Source: a bacterium (GTDB lineage Bacteria; Elusimicrobiota; Elusimicrobia; UBA1565; UBA9628). From it: a stretch of 14,666 bases of DNA. Made by a program: the position numbers and the translations under genes. Below the pieces are notes generated by a model, which worked only from the letters and a program-made list of their open reading frames with translations, was not told the origin of the DNA and did not search any database. The stretch spans positions 1-14,666 of the forward strand of contig JAJYOT010000047.1 in NCBI GenBank assembly GCA_021796015.1, given 5' to 3'. The stretch's first letter is position 1; each line of letters starts with the position of its first letter. Below, one piece after another: positions 7,042 to 14,386 of this stretch.

Positions 7042-9567
7042 ATGGAAACACAACTCATTGAAATCAAAGCCGACACGATTTTTTACAAGCCAGAGCTTCA
7101 CTGCTGGCAAAAAGACGGGCTTTATTTCGCCCTTGACCCTGATTCTCCAAACTGGGTCTCGACCGATGAGCGAGGGAAAAATATTTTGGATCTTATCGAT
7201 GGGAAAAATCCAGTCTCTGAAATTTTAAGGCTTTACTCCCAAAAAACCGGCTTGGACTATGGAAAAACCTGGCGGGACATCCACTCTTTTTTGCGCGAAG
7301 CCGAAAGAAAAGAAATTATTTCCCCAAAGCCCTTCAATCGCCCCCCTTATGAAGGACGCGCACGACATTTAAAGATGGGAAAATTGAAAGAGTTTTGGAT
7401 ACATCTTCTTCAAACCTGCAATCTGTCCTGTTCTCATTGCCTAGTTTCCTCCGACCCCCACGGCGAGAAAGGAGAGAGCAAAGACTTTTATTTAAAAGCG
7501 ATTGACGAAGCTTTCGATCTCGGAGTCAGGCGCTTCTATTTCACGGGAGGAGAACCCTTTATTTATGATGGGATATTCGATCTCATCAGCCACATCGTTG
7601 AAGCAAAGAAGGCGGAACTCATTGTCCTAACCAACGCGACCCTGCTTCAGGGAGAAAGACTGCGGAAAATCGAGAAATTTGACCCTAATCTTCTTAAATT
7701 CCAGGTCAGCCTGGATGGGACGACTTCGGAAATCAACGACCCCATTCGCGGCGCGGGCGTATTCAAAAAAGCCTCGCAGGGACTTCTCAACTTAAGCCGC
7801 CTGGGATTTGAAGCCTCTTTAACTGCAGTTGTCACCAAATCCAATATCGAAGACCTTAAAAATTTACCAAAAATCGCCAAGGAGCTGGGGGCAAAATCCG
7901 TCCATCTCATGTGGCTCCACAAACGCGGCCGCATTCTCAACTCGGACGAAAACGGAAATCCGCCATCGAATACGGAACTCCTCGATCTCACACGACACGT
8001 AAGAAGCGCGGCCAAAGAATACGGGATTGTCTTTGACAACTTTGAGTCTATTTTAAGCCGCATCAACGGCAAGGCGGGGGTTAAATACGATTTGGGAAAT
8101 CTCTGCTGGGAAAGTTTGTGCCTCTATCGGGACGGCGGCGTCTACCCATCGGCCGCGACAGCGGGAATTTCCACCCTGGAGTTAGGAAACGCGAAATCAT
8201 CTCGGCTTGCCGCACTGTGGGAAAAAAGTTCCGTGGCCCAATTATTCCGCGAAACAAGCGTCATTCAAAAAAGATCTCTTTTAAATCATCCTTTCCGCTT
8301 TTTAAGCGGCGGCGGAGACATGGAGCACTCATACTTTTTCAGTTCCAATGGAACGGAAGGCTCGATTTTAGCGGATGACCCTTATCATGAGCTCTACGTT
8401 GATATGATTAAAGACGCGATAGCGGAGCTTGCCCTGCGCGCCCAAAAATCCCAGAACATGAAGTCGGGATTTAATCCCCCCACCATTTATCACGCAATGG
8501 GAGACGGCGGAATTTCCTGCAGCGAGGACGCCCAAGATTGGCTCATCGGACATGAAGTAAAACCAACGCGATTTCTCCACACCAATTGCGTTCTTTCCTT
8601 CGATGTGGAAAAACCCTACCGCATAGTCCAAAAATTTTATGGACAAGCGGCCAATGAACCGCAAAAAGAGCTCTGTTGCCCGGTCAAATACGACGAAGCC
8701 GAGGTCGGCCATATTCCCAAAGATGTCTTGGATCGCTTCTACGGCTGCGGTTCTCCTATCTCTGAGGCGCAAATCACCCCGGGAGAAACGATCCTCGACA
8801 TCGGTTCAGGAGCCGGCATAGACTGCTTTATCGCCGCTAAAAAAACCGGCCCCAAGGGACGAGTGATTGGAGTCGACATGACCAGCGAAATGCTGGCCGT
8901 CGCCCGCAGATGCCAAAAAGACGTCGCCTCAGCCTTGGGTTATGATGTCGTCGATTTCAAGGAAGGATTTCTTGAAAAAATTCCCACAAAAGATAAAAGC
9001 GTGGATATTGTGACATCCAACTGCGTCATCAATCTCTCGCCGGATAAAGCAAAGGTCTTTTCGGAAATTTGGCGCATCTTGAAAGACAACGGGCGGATGG
9101 TCGTCGCCGATATCGTATCTGAAAATCCCGTGCCCCTCAACCTCCAAGCGCACAAAGACCTATGGGGAGAATGCATCTCGGGTTCTCTGTCCGAGGCGGA
9201 GTTTCTAGCGGGACTTGAACGAGCGGGATTTTATGGAATTCGCGTCCTAAAAAAAACCTTTTGGAAGGAAGTGGAAGGCTATCCCTTCTATTCGATTACC
9301 GTCAGAGGTTTTAAATACGAAAAGAAATCCGCCTGTTCTTTTATCGGCCAAAAGGCTGTCTATTGGGGCCCGTATAAGGCGGTCATCGACGAAGAAGGGC
9401 ATCTTTTCCCTCGCGGAGAATTAGTGGAGGTCTGCACCGACACGGCATCCAAGCTCGCGGCGCCGCCTTATGCCGGAGATTTTAGCGTCATCAAATCTAG
9501 CGAATCCCTTGAAAAACCGCCCGTTCCCGAAGGCGCTTGTTGCAGCCCGGAAAAAGCTTGCTGCTAA
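7042..9567 (+). CDS. Fusion: PqqD/RRE-like + radical SAM + ArsM-like arsenite methyltransferase
   Basis: A single 841-residue protein. Residues about 1-95 look like a PqqD/RRE domain. Residues about 115-330 are a radical SAM barrel with C126xxxC130xxC133 (CNLSCSHC) for the 4Fe-4S cluster and FTGGEPF at 167-173. Residues about 350-500 are Cys-containing and may bind a further cluster (C355, C360; SGGGDMEHSYFF). Residues about 555-760 are a SAM methyltransferase with LDIGSGAGIDC (585-595). This part keeps the three Cys positions typical of ArsM: YGCGSP (C569), SNCVINLSPDK (C661) and WGEC (C711). The tail ends in ACCSPEKACC. ArsM methylates arsenite; radical SAM enzymes such as ArsS add an adenosyl group to dimethylarsenic in arsenosugar synthesis. 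Joining both activities is the likely point of the fusion (inference). AGGAG precedes the ATG; 20 bases separate it from the transporter gene. Confidence 0.9.
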   Translation: METQLIEIKADTIFYKPELHCWQKDGLYFALDPDSPNWVSTDERGKNILDLIDGKNPVSEILRLYSQKTGLDYGKTWRDIHSFLREAERKEIISPKPFNRPPYEGRARHLKMGKLKEFWIHLLQTCNLSCSHCLVSSDPHGEKGESKDFYLKAIDEAFDLGVRRFYFTGGEPFIYDGIFDLISHIVEAKKAELIVLTNATLLQGERLRKIEKFDPNLLKFQVSLDGTTSEINDPIRGAGVFKKASQGLLNLSRLGFEASLTAVVTKSNIEDLKNLPKIAKELGAKSVHLMWLHKRGRILNSDENGNPPSNTELLDLTRHVRSAAKEYGIVFDNFESILSRINGKAGVKYDLGNLCWESLCLYRDGGVYPSAATAGISTLELGNAKSSRLAALWEKSSVAQLFRETSVIQKRSLLNHPFRFLSGGGDMEHSYFFSSNGTEGSILADDPYHELYVDMIKDAIAELALRAQKSQNMKSGFNPPTIYHAMGDGGISCSEDAQDWLIGHEVKPTRFLHTNCVLSFDVEKPYRIVQKFYGQAANEPQKELCCPVKYDEAEVGHIPKDVLDRFYGCGSPISEAQITPGETILDIGSGAGIDCFIAAKKTGPKGRVIGVDMTSEMLAVARRCQKDVASALGYDVVDFKEGFLEKIPTKDKSVDIVTSNCVINLSPDKAKVFSEIWRILKDNGRMVVADIVSENPVPLNLQAHKDLWGECISGSLSEAEFLAGLERAGFYGIRVLKKTFWKEVEGYPFYSITVRGFKYEKKSACSFIGQKAVYWGPYKAVIDEEGHLFPRGELVEVCTDTASKLAAPPYAGDFSVIKSSESLEKPPVPEGACCSPEKACC

Positions 9568-9576
9568 TGCCCCAAC

Positions 9577-10260
9577 ATGAAATTTTCCATCGTCATTCCG
9601 ACCTTCAACGAAGAAAAGTCCATTACAAAGACTCTTTCTCTATTGAGGAGTCAGGCCCAGGAAAGCGAATTAGAAATAATCGTAGTCGATGCGCATAGTT
9701 CTGACAGAACGGTGGAGCTGGCTGAGAAGCTCGCGGATCAAACGATTTTCTCGCCCCCGGGCCGCGCCATTCAAATGCACAAAGGAGCCCTCGCCGCTTC
9801 GGGAGAATTACTCGTTTTTCTCCATGCCGACACGCGCCTGCCGGCGTCTTGGGTCCACGCCGCCTTAAAGGCTTTCGCTGTTCTTCCAAGGCCTGCGGCC
9901 TTGGCGTTTCGACTTCGCTTTGACAGAGACGAGTTTGTTTACCGCTTTATCGCCCAAGCCTCTTATTGGAGAAGTCTATTGACCGGAGTCCCCCTCGGCG
10001 ATCAAGCCCTCATCATTTCAAAGGAATTGTATTTTCGAAGCGGAGGGTTTCCGCCAGTCCCCATCTTCGAGGAATATTTTTTGATAAAAAATCTCAAGAG
10101 CCTGGGAAGAGTTCAAATTCTGGAAGATTCGGTCACGACATCCTCGCGGAGATACGAGAAAAATGGCCCGCTTTCCAACGCGTTGAAAAATTCCTGGATC
10201 ACTTTTTTGTTTTATCTTGGGATTTCGCCTTCCGTTTTGGCGCGGATGTATAAGCCCTAA
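9577..10260 (+). CDS. Family 2 glycosyltransferase, TIGR04283 type (arsenosugar-associated)
   Basis: A 227-residue GT-A-fold glycosyltransferase. The N-terminus is the nucleotide-sugar site: SIVIPTFNEEKSI (4-16), EIIVVDAHSSDRTVELAEKL, and FLHADTRLP, in which HADT is the metal-binding DxD-like segment. Further on are TGVPLGDQALII and the conserved GGFPPVPIFEEYFL. This is the pattern of the TIGR04283 family, which usually sits beside DUF2064/TIGR04282 and radical SAM/ArsM genes in arsenosugar loci, as here. It would transfer a sugar to or from the arsenic-bearing nucleoside; the exact donor and acceptor are not known. It begins 9 bases after the fusion gene, with no strong ribosome binding site, so it is likely coupled. 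Confidence 0.88.
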   Translation: MKFSIVIPTFNEEKSITKTLSLLRSQAQESELEIIVVDAHSSDRTVELAEKLADQTIFSPPGRAIQMHKGALAASGELLVFLHADTRLPASWVHAALKAFAVLPRPAALAFRLRFDRDEFVYRFIAQASYWRSLLTGVPLGDQALIISKELYFRSGGFPPVPIFEEYFLIKNLKSLGRVQILEDSVTTSSRRYEKNGPLSNALKNSWITFLFYLGISPSVLARMYKP

Positions 10261-10920
10261 ATGAACGCCCTCATTGTTTTCGTTAAGGATCCAATCCCGG
10301 GCAAGGTCAAGACGCGGCTTTGCCCTCCGTTCTCATATGATCAGGCCGCGAGCCTTTACAAATCTTTCGCCGAAGACGTCCTCGAATCGGCTCTCCAAGT
10401 GAGAAATGCGAACATTTTCGCCGCTTACGCCGGCGAAAAATCTCCGCCCAGTTTATTAGAGAAGCGCCCAAAAATTAGCTCGTTTAGACAGGAGGGCCCC
10501 GATCTCGGATTCAAACTCATTAACGCCTTTAAAACCGCGTTTGCCGAAAAAAACTCAAAGGCTGTCATTATCGGATCGGACGCCCCGCAGATCTCCCCGC
10601 GAATTGCCGAAGAGGCCTTTGAGGCGCTTGAGATTGCCGACATGGTTTTAGGGCCAGCCGAGGACGGCGGATATTATCTTATCGCGCTCAAAAGAATCAT
10701 CCCTGAACTGTTCTTTGAAATTCCCTGGTCCACAGAAAAAGTTTTGAGCGAAACTCTGTCTCGCGCCCAAAACCTCGGCCTCAAAATCAAACTCTTGCCG
10801 ACGCTCTTTGACATAGACAATTATGACAATCTCCAAAAACTAATCAAGACTCTTGAGTCTCTGCCGAAAACCAGCTGCCCCGCCACCCGAAAAGCCCTGG
10901 CGGAATTTTCCCACCTGTAA
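10261..10920 (+). CDS. DUF2064/TIGR04282 glycosyltransferase-like protein (arsenosugar-associated)
   Basis: A 219-residue nucleotide-diphospho-sugar-transferase-fold protein. Signatures in order: VKDPIPGKVKTRLCP (8-22), IIGSDAPQI (102-110), MVLGPAEDGGYYLIAL (132-147), and IPWSTEKVLSET (about 158-169). These are the standard blocks of the TIGR04282 family, named for arsenosugar biosynthesis by gene neighbourhood. The ATG follows the previous stop without a gap. Its own stop (TAA at 10918-10920) lies inside the -35 box of promoter copy C, so the next operon starts without any spacer. Biochemical function in the family is not established as far as I know. Confidence 0.9.
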   Translation: MNALIVFVKDPIPGKVKTRLCPPFSYDQAASLYKSFAEDVLESALQVRNANIFAAYAGEKSPPSLLEKRPKISSFRQEGPDLGFKLINAFKTAFAEKNSKAVIIGSDAPQISPRIAEEAFEALEIADMVLGPAEDGGYYLIALKRIIPELFFEIPWSTEKVLSETLSRAQNLGLKIKLLPTLFDIDNYDNLQKLIKTLESLPKTSCPATRKALAEFSHL

Positions 10921-10944
10921 CATTTCGCCGTTTAAGGCGACTCA
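10917..10944 (+). promoter_or_regulatory. ECF-type promoter, copy C (before the DUF547/VTT/reductase operon)
   Basis: GTAAC at 10917-10921 (within TGTAACATTT) and GACTCA at 10939-10944 are 17 bases apart; the -10-like block differs from copies A and B by one base. The spacer holds a small perfect inverted repeat, TCGCC-GTTTAA-GGCGA (10925-10940). A start near 10951 leaves a leader of about 38 bases that carries AAAGGAGG before the 43-residue peptide. Confidence 0.72.
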
Positions 10945-10988
10945 TTAAAAGAGAAATAAACTCATGAAAATCAAAGGAGGAGAAAATT

Positions 10989-11120
10989 ATGGCTCTTATG
11001 TGTCAGATGGGATCGTGCAAGGCAAAACAGGGGATGTGCGGCCACGAGAAAATGATGCTTCTGGCGGTCATGCTCATCTCAGCGGGAGCGGCGGGGCATT
11101 GGCTATTGCATTTATTTTAG
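10989..11120 (+). CDS. 43-residue Cys/Met/His membrane peptide
   Basis: The strongest ribosome binding site in this stretch (AAAGGAGGAG, 10973-10982) stands just before this ATG, which marks it as the true first gene after promoter C. The product begins MALMCQMGSCKAKQGMCGH, giving three Cys (5, 10, 17), several Met and one His in 19 residues. It continues with one transmembrane helix (about 22-40) and ends HWLLHLF. The ligand-rich N-terminal part would lie in the cytoplasm or periplasm depending on insertion. Ligand type and setting suggest metal binding or sensing at the membrane. No named family is recognised. Its end overlaps the start region of the DUF547 gene in another frame. Confidence 0.65.
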   Translation: MALMCQMGSCKAKQGMCGHEKMMLLAVMLISAGAAGHWLLHLF

Positions 11121-11920
11121 GCCTTGGTCTTGCGGCAAAACCAGCGCGGGCCGGAGTTGAAAGACTCTCCGGCCCGACGGCTTTGTGGAATCAAGTCCTT
11201 ATGTCCTATGTCCACAACGCCCGGGTGGATTACGCGGATTTACAAGCCCATCCTGAAATATTGAATCAATACATAAAATCCTTAGCTATCAAGCCGCGTG
11301 AAAAACACGTCCAAGAAAATCTCGATACAAAAATCGCATTCTTAATCAACGCTTATAACGCCTTGACGATGAAGACGATTATCGATCATTATCCGATCCA
11401 ATGGTCCTGGGCAGCGTCTCTTATTTATCCCAAAAACAGCATTCGCCAAATTCCGGGAGTTTGGGATCGCTTGAAATTTAACGTCATGGGCCAAGAAATG
11501 ACCTTACAGGAAATCGAAAATACCCTCCGGGGCCTTGGCGACCCGCGCATTCACATGGCGATTGTCTGCGCTTCCAAAGGCTGCCCGCCGTTGAGATCCG
11601 AGCCCTATCTCGGCAAAAAACTCAGCGCTCAACTTGACGATCAAACGCGCCGATTTTTGTCGAATCCAAAAAAATTCGCGATTGATAAAAAAGCTGGCAT
11701 CGTTTATCTTTCCCCCATTTTTAAATGGTTTGGAGGAGATTTTGCGCCCAAATTCGAGCCCGGAATTGGTTTTGAAGGGCAAAACGCGAATGTGCGCGCG
11801 GCGTTAAATTTCATCAGCGGCTATTTAAGCGTTGACGACGCTCTTTATCTGCGCGGCGAAGCCTACCAAGTTGAGTACCTCGCCTATGACTGGTCGCTTA
11901 ATGAATGGAAAAAGCAATGA
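11099..11920 (+). CDS. DUF547 family exported protein
   Basis: The DUF547 domain is clear: WNQVLMSYVHNARVDYADL, IAFLINAYNALTMKTI, RIHMAIVCASKGCPPLR, and YLSPIFKWFGGDF near the end. DUF547 proteins resemble papain-/transglutaminase-like folds, but no reaction is established to my knowledge. I place the start at the TTG at 11099 (GGGAG about 10 bases upstream). This gives a signal-like helix (AIAFILGLGLAAKPARA) and about 273 residues. The start is uncertain: the frame is open back to an ATG at 10964, but that would read 45 odd residues across the 43-residue peptide. GTG at 11036 is another choice, and the TTG form lacks basic residues in front of the helix. Its stop overlaps the VTT gene. Confidence 0.82.
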   Translation: MAIAFILGLGLAAKPARAGVERLSGPTALWNQVLMSYVHNARVDYADLQAHPEILNQYIKSLAIKPREKHVQENLDTKIAFLINAYNALTMKTIIDHYPIQWSWAASLIYPKNSIRQIPGVWDRLKFNVMGQEMTLQEIENTLRGLGDPRIHMAIVCASKGCPPLRSEPYLGKKLSAQLDDQTRRFLSNPKKFAIDKKAGIVYLSPIFKWFGGDFAPKFEPGIGFEGQNANVRAALNFISGYLSVDDALYLRGEAYQVEYLAYDWSLNEWKKQ

Positions 11921-12615
11921 AACATCTTAAAATTATTCTGACCGCCCTTTTGGCCGCGGCTCTCATCATTTTCTCCCGGCATTTTAACGCGTCGGGACTT
12001 TTAAAAGAGTCTCTGGAATCCATAAAAAACCTCGGCCCTTGGGCGCCACTGATCTTTATCGCCCTTTATGTCGCGACCACGGTCCTGCTTATTCCCGGTT
12101 CCATTTTAACCTTGGGATCCGGAGTTCTCTTCGGCGTTTTTTGGGGAACCTTTTACGTCTCAATTGCCTCCACCATCGGCGCGACGGCGGCTTTCGCCCT
12201 TGGGAGAGGATTCGCCAGGGATTGGATTTCCCGCAAAATAAAATCAAATTCCTCTTTTAACGCCGTCTCTCAAGCGGCCGCCCGCGAAGGCTGGAAAATC
12301 GTCGTTTTGACGCGCCTCTCGCCGATTTTCCCGTTTAACCTCCTCAATTACGCCTTCGGCCTTACTGACGTCTCTTTCCGCGACTATGTCTTCGCTTCCT
12401 GGATTGGGATGCTCCCGGGAACAATCCTTTATGTTTACATTGGTTCTTTAGCCGGAGATTTGGCGCGAGTTGGGATTTCCTCTGGGCATTCCCGCCCCCC
12501 GGTTGAATGGGCTTTTTATTCCGTCGGTCTTCTCGCGACCATCGCCGTTTCCATTTACATCGGCCGCATCGCAAAGGCCGCAATCGCCCAAAAAACCTCA
12601 AAGGAGGCGTTATGA
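11917..12615 (+). CDS. TVP38/TMEM64 (VTT domain) membrane protein
   Basis: An inner-membrane protein of about 232 residues in the VTT/DedA-like superfamily. Visible parts: an N-terminal helix (LKIILTALLAAALII), LIFIALYVATTVLLIPGSIL, LGSGVLFGVFWGTFYVSIASTIGATAAF with its re-entrant glycine-rich pattern, and the signature LTRLSPIFPFNLLNYAFGLT, followed by PGTILYVYIG. I start it at 11917, where ATGA overlaps the DUF547 stop; an ATG at 11905 would add four residues. Genes of this family often stand next to a mercuric-reductase-like flavoprotein, as here. Family members have been linked to lipid scrambling or small-solute transport; a role in selenite or mercury handling has also been suggested. 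Substrate unknown. Confidence 0.9.
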   Translation: MKHLKIILTALLAAALIIFSRHFNASGLLKESLESIKNLGPWAPLIFIALYVATTVLLIPGSILTLGSGVLFGVFWGTFYVSIASTIGATAAFALGRGFARDWISRKIKSNSSFNAVSQAAAREGWKIVVLTRLSPIFPFNLLNYAFGLTDVSFRDYVFASWIGMLPGTILYVYIGSLAGDLARVGISSGHSRPPVEWAFYSVGLLATIAVSIYIGRIAKAAIAQKTSKEAL

Positions 12616-14132
12616 CCTTGGAAACTCATCTTGCTCCGGAAGACGAACACAACCAGTTTCTGCTTTCAAATGTCCACCCAAAGGATTGGAAAAATCCGCG
12701 GGCGGCGGCGAAATACGACTTGGCGGTTATCGGGGGCGGAACCGCGGGACTAGTCAGCGCGGCGGGAGCGGCGGGTCTGGGCGCCAAAGTCGCGCTAATT
12801 GAAAGACATTTTCTGGGCGGAGATTGCTTAAATGTCGGTTGCGTGCCGTCGAAAGCCCTCATTCGAGCCTCTCGCGCGGCCTTTGACGCTCGCGCCGCCA
12901 GAGATTTTGGAGTCAACGTCCCCGAGAGCGTGGCGGCCAATTTTCCAAGAATCATGGAGAGAATGCGAAAACTTCGCTCGAGCCTTAGCCCGCATGACTC
13001 GGCCGCGAGGTTTAAAGAACTGGGAGTCGACGTGTTTTTGGGAGACGGAAAATTCACCTCGCCAGATGCGCTCGAGGTCGATGGGCAGCGATTATTTTTT
13101 TCAAAAGCGGTGATCGCCTCGGGGGCGCGGGCCGCCAAACTTCCAATCCCGGGCTTGTGGGATGCGGGAGCCTTAAGCAATGAAGAGGTTTTTAACCTGA
13201 CGGAGCTTCCCAAGCGGCTTCTGGTCATCGGCGCCGGCCCCATCGGAGTTGAAATGGCGCAAGCATTCGCGCGTTTTGGTTCTCAAGTCACTCTTTTTGA
13301 AACCATGCATGGGATTTTGCCTAGGGAAGACAAAGACGCTTCCGCGATCGTCCAAAAGTCATTGGAAAAAGACGGGGGCAATTTCTTTTGTTGCGTTGAA
13401 ATTGAAGGCGTTGAACGCAGAAACAATGAAACCCATGTCCGTTTTAAATCCAAGCACGGAACCTGGGGCGAAAAAATCTTTGACGCGGTCTTAGTCGGAG
13501 TCGGCCGCGCCCCCAACACCGAAGGCCTGGGGCTTGAAAAGGCTCAGGTTCAATTCGATAAAAACGGCGTCAAGGTTAATGATTTTCTTCAAACATCCAA
13601 CCCAAAAATTTTCGCGGCGGGAGACATCTGTTCTGTTTACAAATTCACCCATGCCGCCGATGCCATGGCCCGCATCGTCATTCAAAACGCGCTTTTTCTG
13701 GGGCGCAAGCGCGCAAGCTCGTTGATCATTCCATGGAGCGTCTACTCCGATCCCGAAATCGCCCATGTCGGGCTTTATGAAGCGGAGGCCGTCAATCGAA
13801 AAATTTCCGTTGAAACCTTCATCCAAAAATTCGAGGATGTCGACCGCGCCGTTCTCGATGGAGAATCGGAAGGCTTTGTTAAAATTCACGTTCGCAAGGG
13901 AACCGATAAAATACTCGGCGCTACGATTGTTTCAAGGCACGCCGGGGAAATGATTGGAGAAATCACGTTAGCCATGACAAATAATCTCGGGCTTAAGGCC
14001 ATCGCCCAAACAATTCATCCCTACCCCACACAAACCGAAAGCGTCAAGAAAACGGCCGACGCCTACAACAGAAGCCGCCTGACGCCCTTCGTCAAATCCG
14101 TTTTAGCCAAATGGCTGAGCTGGGGGAGATAA
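12612..14132 (+). CDS. Mercuric-reductase-like FAD/NAD(P) disulfide oxidoreductase
   Basis: A 506-residue class I pyridine-nucleotide disulfide oxidoreductase. Order: a 35-residue extension with NVHPKDWKNP, the FAD site AVIGGGTAGLV (38-48), the redox pair GGDCLNVGCVPSK (C72 and C77), the NAD(P) site LLVIGAGPIGVEMAQAF, IFAAGDICS, and the dimer domain with HPYPTQTESVKKTADAYNRS. The start is the ATG overlapping the VTT stop (ATGA) after AAGGAGG; a longer frame upstream is read-through of the VTT gene. True MerA ends in a vicinal Cys pair that hands Hg(II) to the active site; this protein ends KWLSWGR and has none, and it has no N-terminal HMA domain. It is therefore probably a related reductase of unknown substrate, not proven MerA. 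Confidence 0.88.
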   Translation: MTLETHLAPEDEHNQFLLSNVHPKDWKNPRAAAKYDLAVIGGGTAGLVSAAGAAGLGAKVALIERHFLGGDCLNVGCVPSKALIRASRAAFDARAARDFGVNVPESVAANFPRIMERMRKLRSSLSPHDSAARFKELGVDVFLGDGKFTSPDALEVDGQRLFFSKAVIASGARAAKLPIPGLWDAGALSNEEVFNLTELPKRLLVIGAGPIGVEMAQAFARFGSQVTLFETMHGILPREDKDASAIVQKSLEKDGGNFFCCVEIEGVERRNNETHVRFKSKHGTWGEKIFDAVLVGVGRAPNTEGLGLEKAQVQFDKNGVKVNDFLQTSNPKIFAAGDICSVYKFTHAADAMARIVIQNALFLGRKRASSLIIPWSVYSDPEIAHVGLYEAEAVNRKISVETFIQKFEDVDRAVLDGESEGFVKIHVRKGTDKILGATIVSRHAGEMIGEITLAMTNNLGLKAIAQTIHPYPTQTESVKKTADAYNRSRLTPFVKSVLAKWLSWGR

Positions 14133-14137
14133 AACAG

Positions 14138-14215
14138 CGCCTCGGCATTTATTGCGACGCTTATTTCCTGCGCATACTCGAATCATTGGGTCTTGATTTC
14201 CCGGCGCTCAAATGA
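14138..14215 (+). pseudogene. Remnant of a second bufC (25 codons)
   Basis: This stretch repeats residues 53-77 of bufC (3878-3952) in frame. By eye 68 of 75 bases match, with an unbroken identical run of 44 bases (3888-3931 against 14148-14191). The peptide reads RLGIYCDAYFLRILESLG and on to LK before TGA; 22 of 25 residues are unchanged, the changes being V/I, S/L and T/A. No start codon or other bufC sequence is seen on either side. The similarity begins six bases after the reductase stop and fades after the TGA. It is therefore a broken piece of a paralogous bufC, not a gene. Confidence 0.85.
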
Positions 14216-14286
14216 CGTTCCCCCCAAAAACTAGGTCCGGAGGAATTGCTTAGCGGAGTGAAACCCGTATATTTAAGGAGGATGCC

Positions 14287-14355
14287 ATGAACGAGGAAAC
14301 CGCTAAAAAATGCGAGTGCGGCTGCTCACGCCGCTCCGGAAATAAATGCTACTGA
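14287..14355 (+). CDS. 22-residue Cys-rich peptide
   Basis: A very short frame with a strong ribosome binding site (AAGGAGG, 14275-14281) 5 bases before the ATG. It encodes 22 residues, MNEETAKK followed by CECGCSRRSGNKCY, with Cys at 9, 11, 13 and 21. The CxCxC cluster and the Glu/Thr/Lys-rich start recall the 42-residue peptide at 1616. A thiolate metal-binding role is possible. It stands between the bufC remnant and a convergent gene and may be the last gene of the transcript or a stray. Confidence 0.5.
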   Translation: MNEETAKKCECGCSRRSGNKCY

Positions 14356-14386
14356 TCTACGCAGATGAAAATGCCGCTACAATTCT

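Noticed and set aside
12507..12611. Longer N-terminus for the reductase.
   Set aside because: These codons are the other frame of the VTT gene end; the ATG at 12612 has AAGGAGG and the ATGA overlap.
14246..14273. TTGCTT-N16-TATATT before the 22-residue peptide.
   Set aside because: A start site after this -10 would cut off the ribosome binding site at 14275-14281.
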